Source of the DNA: UBA9611 sp965237595
GTDB lineage: Bacteria > Chloroflexota > Dehalococcoidia > Lucifugimonadales > UBA3495
Length of the DNA: 64,000 bases
Assembly (NCBI GenBank): GCA_965237595.1
Contig: CBDEFY010000001.1
Location: 1-64,000, forward strand
Direction of reading: 5' to 3'
Shown here: in pieces, positions 7,892 through 15,892 of the stretch
Layout of the letters: each line of letters opens with the position of its first letter
How positions within the stretch are numbered: the stretch's first letter is position 1
Notes under the pieces: generated by a model
What the model was told of the DNA's origin: nothing
Database searches by the model: none
Seen by the model: the letters and a program-made list of their open reading frames with translations, nothing else
Position numbers and translations under genes: made by a program

Positions 7892-9049
7892 ATGGAAGTG
7901 AGACCCTTCACCATCGCCGTTGAGGAAGGCGTTCTGGACGACCTGCGCCGGCGCCTGGCGGATACCCGCTGGCCGGACGAGATTCCAAACACCGGATGGG
8001 ACTACGGCAGCAATCTGGCCTACCTGAAGGAACTGGTCGAGTATTGGCGGACTGGGTTTGATTGGCGCGCGCAAGAGGCCAAACTCAACGCCTTTAGCCA
8101 CTTCAAGTCTGAGGTGGACGGACTGGACATCCACTTCATCCACGAGCGGGGCAAAGGGCCGAATCCCATCCCATTAATCATCACCCACGGGTGGCCCAGT
8201 TGTTTCTTCGAGATGACCAAGATTATCCCTTTGTTGTCCGACCCGGCCAGCCACGGAGGAGACCCTGTCGACTCCTTCGATGTGGTAGCGCCCTCTCTGC
8301 CGGGCTTCGGGTTCTCCGACCACTCGAAAGACCGGGGCATGGAGGTCCAGCGGGTGGCCGGTATGTGGAACAAGCTCATGACCCAAAACCTGGGCTACCC
8401 CAGATTCGCCGCCCAGGGCGGTGACATCGGTGGCGGAGTGACCGCCCGGCTGGGCTTCTCCCATGCCGAAAGTCTGTTCGGCATCCACCTGACCTCCATC
8501 ACCAGGCCCACTCCCTACCTGGGCCCCGGCTCCAAGCCCATTACCGAAGCCGAGCAGGCGCTCATCGACCAGCGCGCTAAGTGGTTCGATGACGAGGGCG
8601 GCTACAATCATATCCAGGGCACCAAACCCCAGACCTTGGCCTATGGGCTGAACGACTCCCCGGTCGGGTTAGCGTCGTGGATCGTGGAGAAGTACCGCAC
8701 TTGGAGCGACTGCGGCGGCGACGTGGAGCAGAGCTACACCAAGGACGAATTGCTGACCATAGTCACCATATATTGGGTGACCCAGACCATCAGCTCGTCC
8801 ACCCGGATGTACTACGAGAACCAGAAGACCCTGTGGGTCATGGGAAAGGACCAGAAAGTGTCCGCGCCTGCCGCCATGGCCATGTTTCCTCAGGAGATCT
8901 CCAAACCTCCCTGGGAGTGGGGCGAGCGGTCCTACGACGTCCAGCGGTGGACCGAGATGACCAGCGGAGGCCACTTTGCCGCGTTGGAAGAACCGGAGCT
9001 TTTAGCGGAAGATGTCCGCGCTTTCTTCCGCCCTTTCAGGGACGGCTAG
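7892..9049 (+). CDS. Epoxide hydrolase with EHN domain
   Basis: 385-residue alpha/beta-hydrolase of the microsomal/juvenile hormone epoxide hydrolase type. N-terminal EHN domain: VEEGVLDDLRRRLADTRWPD and WDYGSNLAYLKELVEYW. Oxyanion motif HGWPSCFFEM; nucleophile Asp in AQGGDIGGGV; conserved SLPGFGFSDH; catalytic His in MTSGGHFAALEEPELLAEDV, all in the expected order and spacing. It should convert epoxides to diols in the cytoplasm. It follows the amidohydrolase gene and is convergent with a lipoprotein gene whose stop overlaps by four bases. Confidence 0.92.
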   Translation: MEVRPFTIAVEEGVLDDLRRRLADTRWPDEIPNTGWDYGSNLAYLKELVEYWRTGFDWRAQEAKLNAFSHFKSEVDGLDIHFIHERGKGPNPIPLIITHGWPSCFFEMTKIIPLLSDPASHGGDPVDSFDVVAPSLPGFGFSDHSKDRGMEVQRVAGMWNKLMTQNLGYPRFAAQGGDIGGGVTARLGFSHAESLFGIHLTSITRPTPYLGPGSKPITEAEQALIDQRAKWFDDEGGYNHIQGTKPQTLAYGLNDSPVGLASWIVEKYRTWSDCGGDVEQSYTKDELLTIVTIYWVTQTISSSTRMYYENQKTLWVMGKDQKVSAPAAMAMFPQEISKPPWEWGERSYDVQRWTEMTSGGHFAALEEPELLAEDVRAFFRPFRDG

Positions 9050-9414
9050 GGGACATAGATCTTGAAGGCGAAAGACGCAGCGATGGTGGTATCCAGGCTC
9101 CTGACATACAACTCCTGGATGCCCGATCCAGGGAAAGCGTAAACGACGGTGCGGGCGGTCTTTGCAGGGCTGATCTCAATGAGATAGTCTTCCTCGGCGG
9201 CACTCCAGATGCCCGCGATGTTGCTGTCTGTGCCGCTCAGGAAGATGTAATGTTCGACTCCCTCATCGACGTCAATCACGTAACCCTGGGATTCCCCGCC
9301 TTTGTCGGTGGCGCCCTCCACCAGTGTTCCCAGGTAGATTTCGGTGGTGCCCCCGCCGCATGCTGTCACGGCCACCGCCACCAGACCGGTTAGAACAAGC
9401 AACGGAAGCTTCAT
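9046..9414 (-). CDS. Small predicted lipoprotein
   Basis: 122 residues with a lipoprotein signal: hydrophobic stretch LPLLVLTGLVAVAV followed by the lipobox VTAC at residues 16-19. The mature part is acidic and beta-rich (EIYLGTLVEG, GYVIDVDEGVEHYIFLSGTD, IQELYVRSLDTT) and resembles small pre-peptidase C-terminal-like or jelly-roll surface domains, but I cannot assign a family. Its stop overlaps the end of the epoxide hydrolase gene. Expected outside the membrane, lipid-anchored. Confidence 0.75.
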   Translation of the reverse strand: MKLPLLVLTGLVAVAVTACGGGTTEIYLGTLVEGATDKGGESQGYVIDVDEGVEHYIFLSGTDSNIAGIWSAAEEDYLIEISPAKTARTVVYAFPGSGIQELYVRSLDTTIAASFAFKIYVP

Positions 9415-9583
9415 AAATCACTCCAGCTCATGGTTATCTCTCTTAACTGTAACCACAACATCGCGTTAGTGGGAAGCCATAGGCGGCATAAGCCCGAAGA
9501 TGAGCCTGGACCATCAGCCGTGTTGCTTCCATTTTCACCAGAACATATACTCCCAATGATCCAGCCTATGCCTGGTACCAAAT

Positions 9584-10468
9584 TTGGCGGTGCGACCATA
9601 CGCCAGGGGGAAATTGGACTCATTCGAAGAGCGAGCCAGACTATATAAATCAGAATCAGAGGGTTTTCAAGATTATCTGAAGAGCATTCCCGAGGACGCC
9701 TGGGGCCGTCAGAGCGCTTGCGATGAGTGGTTGGTTGGGGACGTGGTCGCCCACTTGGTCGGAAATGCCGAGTTCTACGCCGGCACAGTCGCCCGAGGTT
9801 TGCAGGGCGAGTCATCCCCACCTGAAGGCCGCCCCGCGGCCGGGACGGGGCATCCGTCTCTCAGTGCGGCGGCCCTTGCCAAGTCCTCCATCGCCGCCAA
9901 GGAGAGACTGGGAGATAAGCTGCTTGAGACCTATCTAGAGAAGGACAACATATTGATAAACCTTCTCACCGGGCTGGGCCCAGAGGACCAGGTCAAGCCT
10001 TGCTACCATCCGGGCAGCATCGTGCCCGCCGGAAACTTCGTGGATCTCCGCTTCAAGGAAGTGGTGCTCCACCAGTGGGACATCCGCTCTGCCATCGAGG
10101 AGAAAGCGACCCTTTCCTCCGCCAGTTTGGCCTCGATGATTATCTTGATCAAGGAATCATTCGCGTCCGGCTCGCTCCGCTGGGCCTTCTGGGCCGGGCC
10201 CGCCCTGGAACATCCGGTGCGCTACCGGTTTGAAGTAAAAAGCCCGGTACCGGTGACGGCCGACATCGTGGTGGAGGGAGACGGGTTTCGTTACGAAGAG
10301 GCGCCACAGGGTACGGCGGACGTGGTATTTCGCTGCCACACCCACGTCTTCGCCTTGCTGATGTCCGGGCGAATGCCAGCCTCGGAGGCCATGGCCGCCG
10401 GGCATCTGGCGGTGGACGGCGACGCCGGATTGGCCGGGCAGTTCAGCCAATGGTTCAAGGGAATCTAG
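9584..10468 (+). CDS. Maleylpyruvate isomerase-like DinB/MDMPI family protein
   Basis: 294 residues. The N-terminal half has the mycothiol-dependent maleylpyruvate isomerase/DinB four-helix pattern: YLKSIPEDAWGRQSACDEWL (residues about 30-49), then VGDVVAHLVGNAEFY with the metal-binding His, and later HQWDIRSAIEE with the second His. The C-terminal half (residues about 200-294) reads as an SCP2-like sterol-carrier fold (VTADIVVEGDGFRYEEAP to DAGLAGQFSQWFKGI). Starts are uncertain: TTG at 9584, GTG at 9590 or TTG at 9614, the last with AGGGGG just upstream. A cofactor thiol cannot be inferred, since mycothiol is not known from this lineage. Confidence 0.75.
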   Translation: MAVRPYARGKLDSFEERARLYKSESEGFQDYLKSIPEDAWGRQSACDEWLVGDVVAHLVGNAEFYAGTVARGLQGESSPPEGRPAAGTGHPSLSAAALAKSSIAAKERLGDKLLETYLEKDNILINLLTGLGPEDQVKPCYHPGSIVPAGNFVDLRFKEVVLHQWDIRSAIEEKATLSSASLASMIILIKESFASGSLRWAFWAGPALEHPVRYRFEVKSPVPVTADIVVEGDGFRYEEAPQGTADVVFRCHTHVFALLMSGRMPASEAMAAGHLAVDGDAGLAGQFSQWFKGI

Positions 10469-10959
10469 CCGGGTGGCCTTAACCGGTCCAGCGCCTCGAC
10501 CGATATCCAATAGGTGGACCATCCTTCCGCTTTTTGAGCGCCCAGGTTCTTGTAGAACCTGATTGCTGGTTCATTCCCATCCACCACCGACCAAGACATC
10601 CTGGGGTAACCTCGCGCCCTAGCTAATCCGCCGCCGTAGACCATCAACTCCCGGCCCACGCCGCTGCCTCGCCATTCGGGCAGCACGAATATGTCTTCCA
10701 GGTACAAGATTGGACGGCCTAGGTAGGTCGAGTAACGCTGGCAGAACACCGCGAACCCTACGGGTTCTGATTCGTGATAAGCAAAGACAGCTTCGGCGTA
10801 GGGTTCGGGACCGAAAAACGACTTCCGCAGGTCATCTTCGGTGGCCAAGACCTCATCGGCCAGCCCTTCATACTCGGCCAGCCCCTTGATGAACCTCAGG
10901 ATCAGGGAAACGTCGTCAGGCGTGGCAGGTTGGACGGTGAGCTTGCTATGGCTAGTCAT
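10465..10959 (-). CDS. GNAT family N-acetyltransferase (diamine/thialysine type)
   Basis: 164 residues. Acetyl-CoA motif: ILYLEDIFVLPEWRGSGVGR (residues about 84-103) with the R/Q-x-x-G-x-G/A loop as RGSGVG, then GYPRMSWSVVDGNEPAIRFY and NLGAQKAEGW. The pattern LYLEDIFVxPxxRGxGxG followed by WxVxxxNxxAxxFYxxLGA is that of spermidine/thialysine acetyltransferases. It shares four bases with the MDMPI-like gene (convergent) and lies directly downstream of the enolase-superfamily gene on the same strand. Confidence 0.88.
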   Translation of the reverse strand: MTSHSKLTVQPATPDDVSLILRFIKGLAEYEGLADEVLATEDDLRKSFFGPEPYAEAVFAYHESEPVGFAVFCQRYSTYLGRPILYLEDIFVLPEWRGSGVGRELMVYGGGLARARGYPRMSWSVVDGNEPAIRFYKNLGAQKAEGWSTYWISVEALDRLRPPG

Positions 10960-10964
10960 ACCGC

Positions 10965-12083
10965 TTATCCCACCCGGTACCGGTTTAAGAGGTCCATGTT
11001 CAACTCATAGCCGATGCCCGGCCTGTTGGGCACGGTCACGTATCCGTCATCATCGGGTTGCAGCAAAGGCTGAAACATCTCGGCCCGCAGCGGGTCGACG
11101 GCCACCGGGTAAATCTCCAGAAACTCGCCGTGGGGTATGGCCGCCGCCAGGGGCAGTTGCAGTTCCTGGCAGCCGTGGGGGGCGATGGACACGCCGCGCT
11201 CGGCGGCGAGGTCGGTGATGTCCTTGGCCACGTCGTATCCAGGGAAGATGCCCACGTCCACGTTCAGGATGGAGGCGCCCTTGTGGTCCAGGAGGGTTTT
11301 GAAGTGGGCCAAGTGGTAGCCGTTCTCACCGGTGGCAATCTTGACGCTGGAAGCCTCGGCCAACTTGCCGTGGCCCTCGTAATCGTGGATCGGCAGGGGC
11401 TCCTCAAACCAGTAGACGTCGTATTGGGACAACTGCCGCGCGAACTCCAGAGATTTTTCTAAATCGAGGGCGCAGTTGGCGTCCACCAGAAGGGTCGCGT
11501 CGTCGCCGATGGCCTTGCGCGCTGCTTCCACTCGGCGCATGTCGCCGGCCACGCCCACGTTCGGGTCGCCAATCTTGATCTTCACCGCCGATGCGTGCAT
11601 CTCTTCGACGTTGAATCGCACCTCTTCTTGCAGTTCCTCCAGTCCCTTGCCTTCGGCGTAGTAACCGCCCGCGATGTAGGTTCGGATGCGTTTTTGCGCC
11701 CCGCCCAGCATCTGGTGGATGGACTGGCCCAACGCTTTGCCCTTAATGTCCCAGCAGGCGATGTTGATGGCGGCCAAGACCTGGGTATTTATGCCGCCGA
11801 TGCCCAGTATCTTGATTAGCTTCTCGCCCAGGTCGTGGGACAGGGAGCGGGTGTCCATGGGGTCGCGGCCCACCACCAGAGGCCGGAAGTAGTCAACATA
11901 ACCTGGGAACAGGTTCAGGGGCCGTTCCGCCGCAGTGCCGCCGTTCCAACCATAGCCGGTGACGCCCTCGTCGGTATGCACCGTCACCTTATGGAGCCGC
12001 CCTGGCCCGTAGAAATGGCCGCCGTTCCAGATGCCCGGCCTCTCCCACTCGAATACCTCGCTTTTGACATCGGTTATCTTCAA
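10965..12083 (-). CDS. Mandelate racemase/muconate lactonizing enzyme family protein
   Basis: 372-residue enolase-superfamily protein. The N-terminal capping domain begins ITDVKSEVFEWERPGIWNGG. Barrel residues: general base lysines in AVKIKIGDP, metal ligands Asp in LLVDANCALD, Glu in YWFEEPLPI, Glu in IATGENGYH, and a catalytic His in VSIAPHGCQE. These are consistent with sugar-acid dehydratases or racemases that abstract an alpha proton from a carboxylate. The likely start is a TTG at 12083, giving MKITDV, the family's usual beginning. It lies 37 bases downstream of the ABC permease and could be the last-but-one gene of that operon. Confidence 0.9.
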   Translation of the reverse strand: MKITDVKSEVFEWERPGIWNGGHFYGPGRLHKVTVHTDEGVTGYGWNGGTAAERPLNLFPGYVDYFRPLVVGRDPMDTRSLSHDLGEKLIKILGIGGINTQVLAAINIACWDIKGKALGQSIHQMLGGAQKRIRTYIAGGYYAEGKGLEELQEEVRFNVEEMHASAVKIKIGDPNVGVAGDMRRVEAARKAIGDDATLLVDANCALDLEKSLEFARQLSQYDVYWFEEPLPIHDYEGHGKLAEASSVKIATGENGYHLAHFKTLLDHKGASILNVDVGIFPGYDVAKDITDLAAERGVSIAPHGCQELQLPLAAAIPHGEFLEIYPVAVDPLRAEMFQPLLQPDDDGYVTVPNRPGIGYELNMDLLNRYRVG

Positions 12084-12120
12084 GGTGCCCCGTCCGACCT
12101 CAATTCCAGATTGCCGCTGG

Positions 12121-12852
12121 TCACGGCACGTCCATCCGGCGCAGACGCCTTACGCCCAGCAACAAAAATACCACGGTTACGACCGCCGCGCCGCCGATGG
12201 CCACGGGAAATTCGATGACCCGGTCCTCCAACGCCGGGAAACTGGGCTTGTCCAGGCCGCTCATGATCGCAAGGGAGTACCCGCGTACGCTGAGATAGTC
12301 GACGCCACTCATGAAAGTGCTTATGACCCCTTCCCAGAGCAAGACGTAGATCAAGGCGAAGGGCAACGCCCGGGTGGTCACCAGCCCCAACCAAGTGAAT
12401 ATGGCCGCGTAAGCCAGCGCGCCCGCGCCCAGAGCGACGGCAACCGCCAGGGCGGGTCGAACTTCTCCGTCGAAGCCCAATAGGGTGGCGACCACGCCGC
12501 TGACCACCAGCAGCGGGCCGCAGATGATTAACGGAGCCAGCACCTTTGGCATGACGATGCGCCACCGGGCCACCGGCATGAGCGCCAGATAGCCCAGCGT
12601 CTTGTCTTCCAATTCATTGCCGAAGGACGAGGTCGCCAGGGCCATGGTCACGATGGGCAGTATCCCGGCGACCAACAGGCCGTCCAGTAGGATGTTGGTG
12701 AAATTGCGGTTGAATTCAGCCTCGGTCTCGCCCGTGTTCGCGAAATGGACTATGAGCGCTAACCCGACCGGCAAGGCCGCCAGCAACAGGATCAAAATGA
12801 TCCGCCAGCGGCCCGTCAATTGACGCATGGATAGCCCGAATATGACTCCCAT
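12121..12852 (-). CDS. ABC-2 type transporter permease
   Basis: 243-residue membrane protein with about six predicted helices: IILILLLAALPVGLALIVHF, ILPIVTMALAT, LAPLIICGPLLVVSGVVATL, ALAVAVALGAGALAYAAIFT, ALPFALIYVLLWEGVIS and FPVAIGGAAVVTVVFLLLGV. The segment SSFGNELEDKTLGYLALMPV is the amphipathic loop typical of ABC-2 exporters near the first extracellular loop. It starts right after the 22-codon scar at 12853-12921, whose TAG abuts its ATG. It should pair with the ATPase at 12922-13851 in an exporter. Confidence 0.85.
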   Translation of the reverse strand: MGVIFGLSMRQLTGRWRIILILLLAALPVGLALIVHFANTGETEAEFNRNFTNILLDGLLVAGILPIVTMALATSSFGNELEDKTLGYLALMPVARWRIVMPKVLAPLIICGPLLVVSGVVATLLGFDGEVRPALAVAVALGAGALAYAAIFTWLGLVTTRALPFALIYVLLWEGVISTFMSGVDYLSVRGYSLAIMSGLDKPSFPALEDRVIEFPVAIGGAAVVTVVFLLLGVRRLRRMDVP

Positions 12853-12921
12853 CTAGCGGTCGACCACGTAGCTGAAGATACTTTCGATTTTAAAGATGGA
12901 GGACCAGAGGGTGGTACTCAT
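12853..12921 (-). pseudogene. Deletion scar: permease start fused to ATPase end
   Basis: A 22-codon frame: ATG at 12921 immediately follows the TAG of the upstream ATPase (12922-12924), and its own TAG (12853-12855) abuts the ATG of the next permease. The first half, MSTTLWSSIFK, looks like the start of an ABC-2 permease. The second half, ESIFSYVVDR, repeats the last ten residues of the upstream ATPase, with 31 of 35 matching bases. The simplest reading is an ancestral ATPase-permease-ATPase-permease array whose middle was deleted. Confidence 0.7.
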
Positions 12922-13851
12922 CTAACGGTCCACCACGTAACTAAAGATACTTTCAAGGGAGTCGTCCATGGGCTCCACCCGCATCAAACGGATGCCATGC
13001 TCCTGCGCCAGCCGGGGGATGGACCGCTGCAACGCCGTGACGTTCCGGCTCAGAACGGTCAGTTCCCCGTCGGCACCGATGCTCACCGAATCGACGTCGT
13101 CGGTCCCGGCCAGCGCGGATGCCATTCGGCGCGACGAATCGGTCACAACCCGCACCCTGTAGGCCTGCTCGTCCAGCTTCTCCCGGATGGCCCGGAAGTC
13201 GCCGGCCGCGGCTAGTTTGCCGCTGACCATCAAAAGGATTGTGGAGGCCAGGGTCTCGACCTCTTCCAGTATGTGTGATGAGATGAGGACCGTCCGGCCT
13301 TCCTTGGCGAGACGGACCATCGTATCGTGGAAATCCAGTCGTTGGCGTGGGTCGGTGCCGTTGAGGGGTTCGTCGAGGACCAGCACCTGGGGGTCGTGCA
13401 CTAGGGCCGCTGCCAGCCGCATGCGCTGACGCATGCCCCGGGAATAGGTGGCAAGTTTTCGGTGCTGGGCTTCCTCGAGGCCCACCAGTCCGATGGCTCG
13501 GTCCACCGGGCCGGCGATGGGGCTCAGCCCGTGTAGCCTGGCGGCGAACTCGACGAACTCCCGGCCCGTGTAGAACCCGTAGACCGCTTCATGCTCGGAC
13601 ATGACCCCGATATCACGGTAGAGCTCCGGGTTGTTTCGCGCCCGTTGACCCAGGACCGTCACGTTGCCCTCCGAGGCAGAGGCTTTGCCGGTGATCATGT
13701 GCAAGATGGTGGATTTTCCAGCCCCGTTGGGGCCCAGCAGGCCAGTGATGCCAGGCTGGACTTGAAAGCTGACATCGTTGACCGCCACCACACTGCCGAA
13801 CCACTTGGAAACACCCATAACATCGATTGCCGCAGTTTGATATTCGCTCAT
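12922..13851 (-). CDS. ABC transporter ATP-binding protein
   Basis: 309-residue ATPase. Walker A GPNGAGKST (in GITGLLGPNGAGKSTILHMI), Q-loop region in IGVMSEHEAVYGFYTGREF, signature YSRGMRQRMRLAAALVHDPQ (variant of LSGGQ), Walker B VLVLDEPLNGTD, H-loop TVLISSHILEEVE. The C-terminal domain (about residues 220-309) is the ABC-2 exporter type. The ATG at 13851 is preferred because it overlaps the permease stop as ATGA; longer upstream reading is unsupported. Third gene of a four-gene operon running 15670 to 12121. Confidence 0.92.
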   Translation of the reverse strand: MSEYQTAAIDVMGVSKWFGSVVAVNDVSFQVQPGITGLLGPNGAGKSTILHMITGKASASEGNVTVLGQRARNNPELYRDIGVMSEHEAVYGFYTGREFVEFAARLHGLSPIAGPVDRAIGLVGLEEAQHRKLATYSRGMRQRMRLAAALVHDPQVLVLDEPLNGTDPRQRLDFHDTMVRLAKEGRTVLISSHILEEVETLASTILLMVSGKLAAAGDFRAIREKLDEQAYRVRVVTDSSRRMASALAGTDDVDSVSIGADGELTVLSRNVTALQRSIPRLAQEHGIRLMRVEPMDDSLESIFSYVVDR

Positions 13852-14771
13852 GCCGTTATTCTCCGGTAGCGCAGCCAGAGAGCAGCGCCAAGTCCCCCGG
13901 TCAATATCAAGTACCAACCTATAGGCACGATCCGCGGTAGCTCGGCGCTCAATCGGGCGCGCCATCCTTCATCCTCAGCATCGAATATCATATTATTGAC
14001 GTTGGTGGGCACCTGGCTTACGTTTACCAGTCCATACCACTTGGCTGCGTCGCCGGTGAAGGGTTCGCACTGGGACTCACGTTCGTTTTCTCGACCTTCG
14101 GGGCACCCGGTAAGGATAGTGCTGGCCGCAGCGCATATGATGAAAACTCCTATGACGAAAGCCGCGGCATATGCCCGGCGGTCTGTGAATGCCGCCACCG
14201 CGAGCGGCAGCGTGGTTATGAAAGCCGCCAGCAGGAACCCTGCTCCCAAAATGCGGGGGATATCCAGCCAATTGTCCTGCAGATATTCCAATGGGTCGGC
14301 CGCCGACAGGACCAGACCGGCAAGCAACACCATCTGTCCCGAATAGACCAACAGTAATGTGATGGCGAAGAAGGCCAGCCACCGCGCCGCCAGATAATCC
14401 GTGATGCTCAACGGCCTTACGAGATAGAGGCTGAGCACGCCGTGGCGCCGGTCCGGGCACAGCAGTTCTGGAGCGATTATCGCGGCAAAGATGAGCAGAA
14501 CTATCGAGACGATCTGGTAGTAATCGTCATGGCCCGGGAGGTCCAACTGGTTATCGGTCAATGAGATGACAAATGCGATGATTATGGCCGGGGCCATGGC
14601 TGCGCCGAATAGAAGTATGGGCAGGACCTTTGCCCCTGCGCCACGACCCAGGCCCAAGGTGGTCCGGAACCCGTCGAAGAACACCGCCTTCCGGGCCCGC
14701 ATCCGGCCTTCGCGAGGGCCGTCGTAATGCTGGTAACCGAGGTCGAAGAGTTCGCCAGTCCGCTGGGTCAT
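13848..14771 (-). CDS. ABC-2 type transporter permease
   Basis: 307 residues. A cytoplasmic N-terminus with the LGYQHYDGPREGRMRARKAV motif found in ABC-2 permeases of this type, followed by about six membrane helices, including VLPILLFGAAMAPAIIIAF, IVSIVLLIFAAIIAPELLCP, WLAFFAITLLLVYSGQMVLL and AFVIGVFIICAAASTILTG. A large outside loop (residues about 210-275) precedes the last helix LILTGGLGAALWLRY. The stop overlaps the next ATPase start by four bases, and its ATG overlaps the previous ATPase stop, so translation is coupled on both sides. Confidence 0.88.
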   Translation of the reverse strand: MTQRTGELFDLGYQHYDGPREGRMRARKAVFFDGFRTTLGLGRGAGAKVLPILLFGAAMAPAIIIAFVISLTDNQLDLPGHDDYYQIVSIVLLIFAAIIAPELLCPDRRHGVLSLYLVRPLSITDYLAARWLAFFAITLLLVYSGQMVLLAGLVLSAADPLEYLQDNWLDIPRILGAGFLLAAFITTLPLAVAAFTDRRAYAAAFVIGVFIICAAASTILTGCPEGRENERESQCEPFTGDAAKWYGLVNVSQVPTNVNNMIFDAEDEGWRARLSAELPRIVPIGWYLILTGGLGAALWLRYRRITA

Positions 14772-15670
14772 TATTGCTCGGTCCGGAAGATGTCGGTCAA
14801 CTGATGCCGCCGGAGCGCCATCCGGCGGAGACGGGCGTTGGTCTCCACCAAGGAATCGCGAATGGCGTCATACTGCTCCACGCTTTCCAGTTCAACGGCC
14901 AGGGACACCCCGTCAACCACGGCGTTCACCCCCCGGTTGGCCAGGGCTGTAATCAACTGCTCCCGGTCGCCGTCTACGTCAATCAGCACTGTTTCCGTTT
15001 CACGGGTAAATTGGGCCACGTCGCCCTGTTCGGTGACTCGGCCGCTTTCCAGCACGATGATCCGGTCACAGGTGCTCTCCACGTCCCCCATGAGGTGTGA
15101 AGATAGGATGATGCTGATGCCAAACTCGTGGCCGGTGCGCCGGATGAGCCGCAGCATCTCATCGCGGCCGCTGGGATCTAGGCCTGCAGTGGGCTCATCC
15201 AGCAGCACCACCACCGGGTCGTGGGCCAAGGACTGGGCCAGCTTCACCCGTTGTTTCATGCCCGTGGAGTATTGTCCGATGGGCCGGTACCGCTCCTCTT
15301 CCAGCCCCACGTGCCGCAATATGTCCGCGGAACGCGTCCTGGCTTGCGCAGGTGGGATGCCGCTCACTTGGACCATATGGGTGAGGAACTCGGAGGCGGT
15401 GATGGCGGTGGGCAGGCAATCGTGCTCGGGCATGTACCCGAGGCGGGCCCGGACCTCCAAAGATTCATAGGGCATCTCGCCCAACACCTCGGCGGACCCG
15501 GACGTTGGCTTGAGCAGACCCAAGAACAGCTTGATGGCCGTGCTCTTACCTGCGCCGTTGGGCCCCAGCAGGCCGGTGATCCCTTCCTGCACCTGGAAGT
15601 CCACGGACTCCAGGGCAATGGTCGGTCCGTAATGCTTGGTGAGCGATTTAGCTTCCAATAGCGTGGCCAC
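14771..15670 (-). CDS. ABC transporter ATP-binding protein
   Basis: 299-residue ATPase heading the exporter operon. Walker A GLLGPNGAGKSTAIKLFLGL, LGYMPEHDCLPTAITASEFL (Q-loop region), signature YSTGMKQRVKLAQSLAHDP, Walker B VVLLDEPTAGLDPSG, H-loop IILSSHLMGDVE. The start is a GTG at 15670. A perfect TATAAT on the minus strand at 15677-15682 lies only six bases upstream of that GTG, so the mRNA is probably leaderless. Likely partner: the permease at 13848-14771. Confidence 0.92.
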   Translation of the reverse strand: MATLLEAKSLTKHYGPTIALESVDFQVQEGITGLLGPNGAGKSTAIKLFLGLLKPTSGSAEVLGEMPYESLEVRARLGYMPEHDCLPTAITASEFLTHMVQVSGIPPAQARTRSADILRHVGLEEERYRPIGQYSTGMKQRVKLAQSLAHDPVVVLLDEPTAGLDPSGRDEMLRLIRRTGHEFGISIILSSHLMGDVESTCDRIIVLESGRVTEQGDVAQFTRETETVLIDVDGDREQLITALANRGVNAVVDGVSLAVELESVEQYDAIRDSLVETNARLRRMALRRHQLTDIFRTEQ

Positions 15671-15676
15671 GCCGGT

Positions 15677-15682
15677 ATTATA
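15677..15682 (-). promoter_or_regulatory. -10 box placed for a leaderless ABC operon mRNA
   Basis: Minus-strand TATAAT, followed by six bases (ACCGGC) and then the GTG start of the ATPase gene. Transcription from this box would begin at or next to the start codon. No good TTGACA-like -35 is seen at 17 bp. Confidence 0.5.
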
Positions 15683-15768
15683 CCTGGGCTTACGTGCGCC
15701 TGGATGCTGGCTTTTTAGGATTATTGACTTGTTTCGTTGGGCAGACCATAGTGCAGGCGCGGCCAGAG

Positions 15769-15860
15769 GCTATTTCAAAATGTGGTTTGACAGGTCCCCC
15801 GATGCATCGGGGGACCTGTCAAAGGACCCAACAGCGGGTCGCACAGGATTTTGAAATGGC
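15769..15860. repeat. MITE-like nested palindrome
   Basis: Outer inverted repeats GCTATTTCAAAAT (15769-15781) and ATTTTGAAATGGC (15848-15860) match at 12 of 13 positions. Inside, 15786-15823 is a perfect 38-base palindrome with arms TTTGACAGGTCCCCCGATG. The element sits in the 223-bp gap between the divergent ABC operon and the epimerase gene and has no coding capacity. It could be a non-autonomous mobile element or a strong hairpin insulating the two genes. Confidence 0.75.
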
Positions 15861-15892
15861 TTCTACCAGATGCTGATCCTGGAGGTAACCTT

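Noticed and set aside
15651..15854. Open frames over the nested palindrome at 15786-15823.
   Set aside because: They arise because palindromic GC-rich DNA lacks stops; no domain and no start signal.
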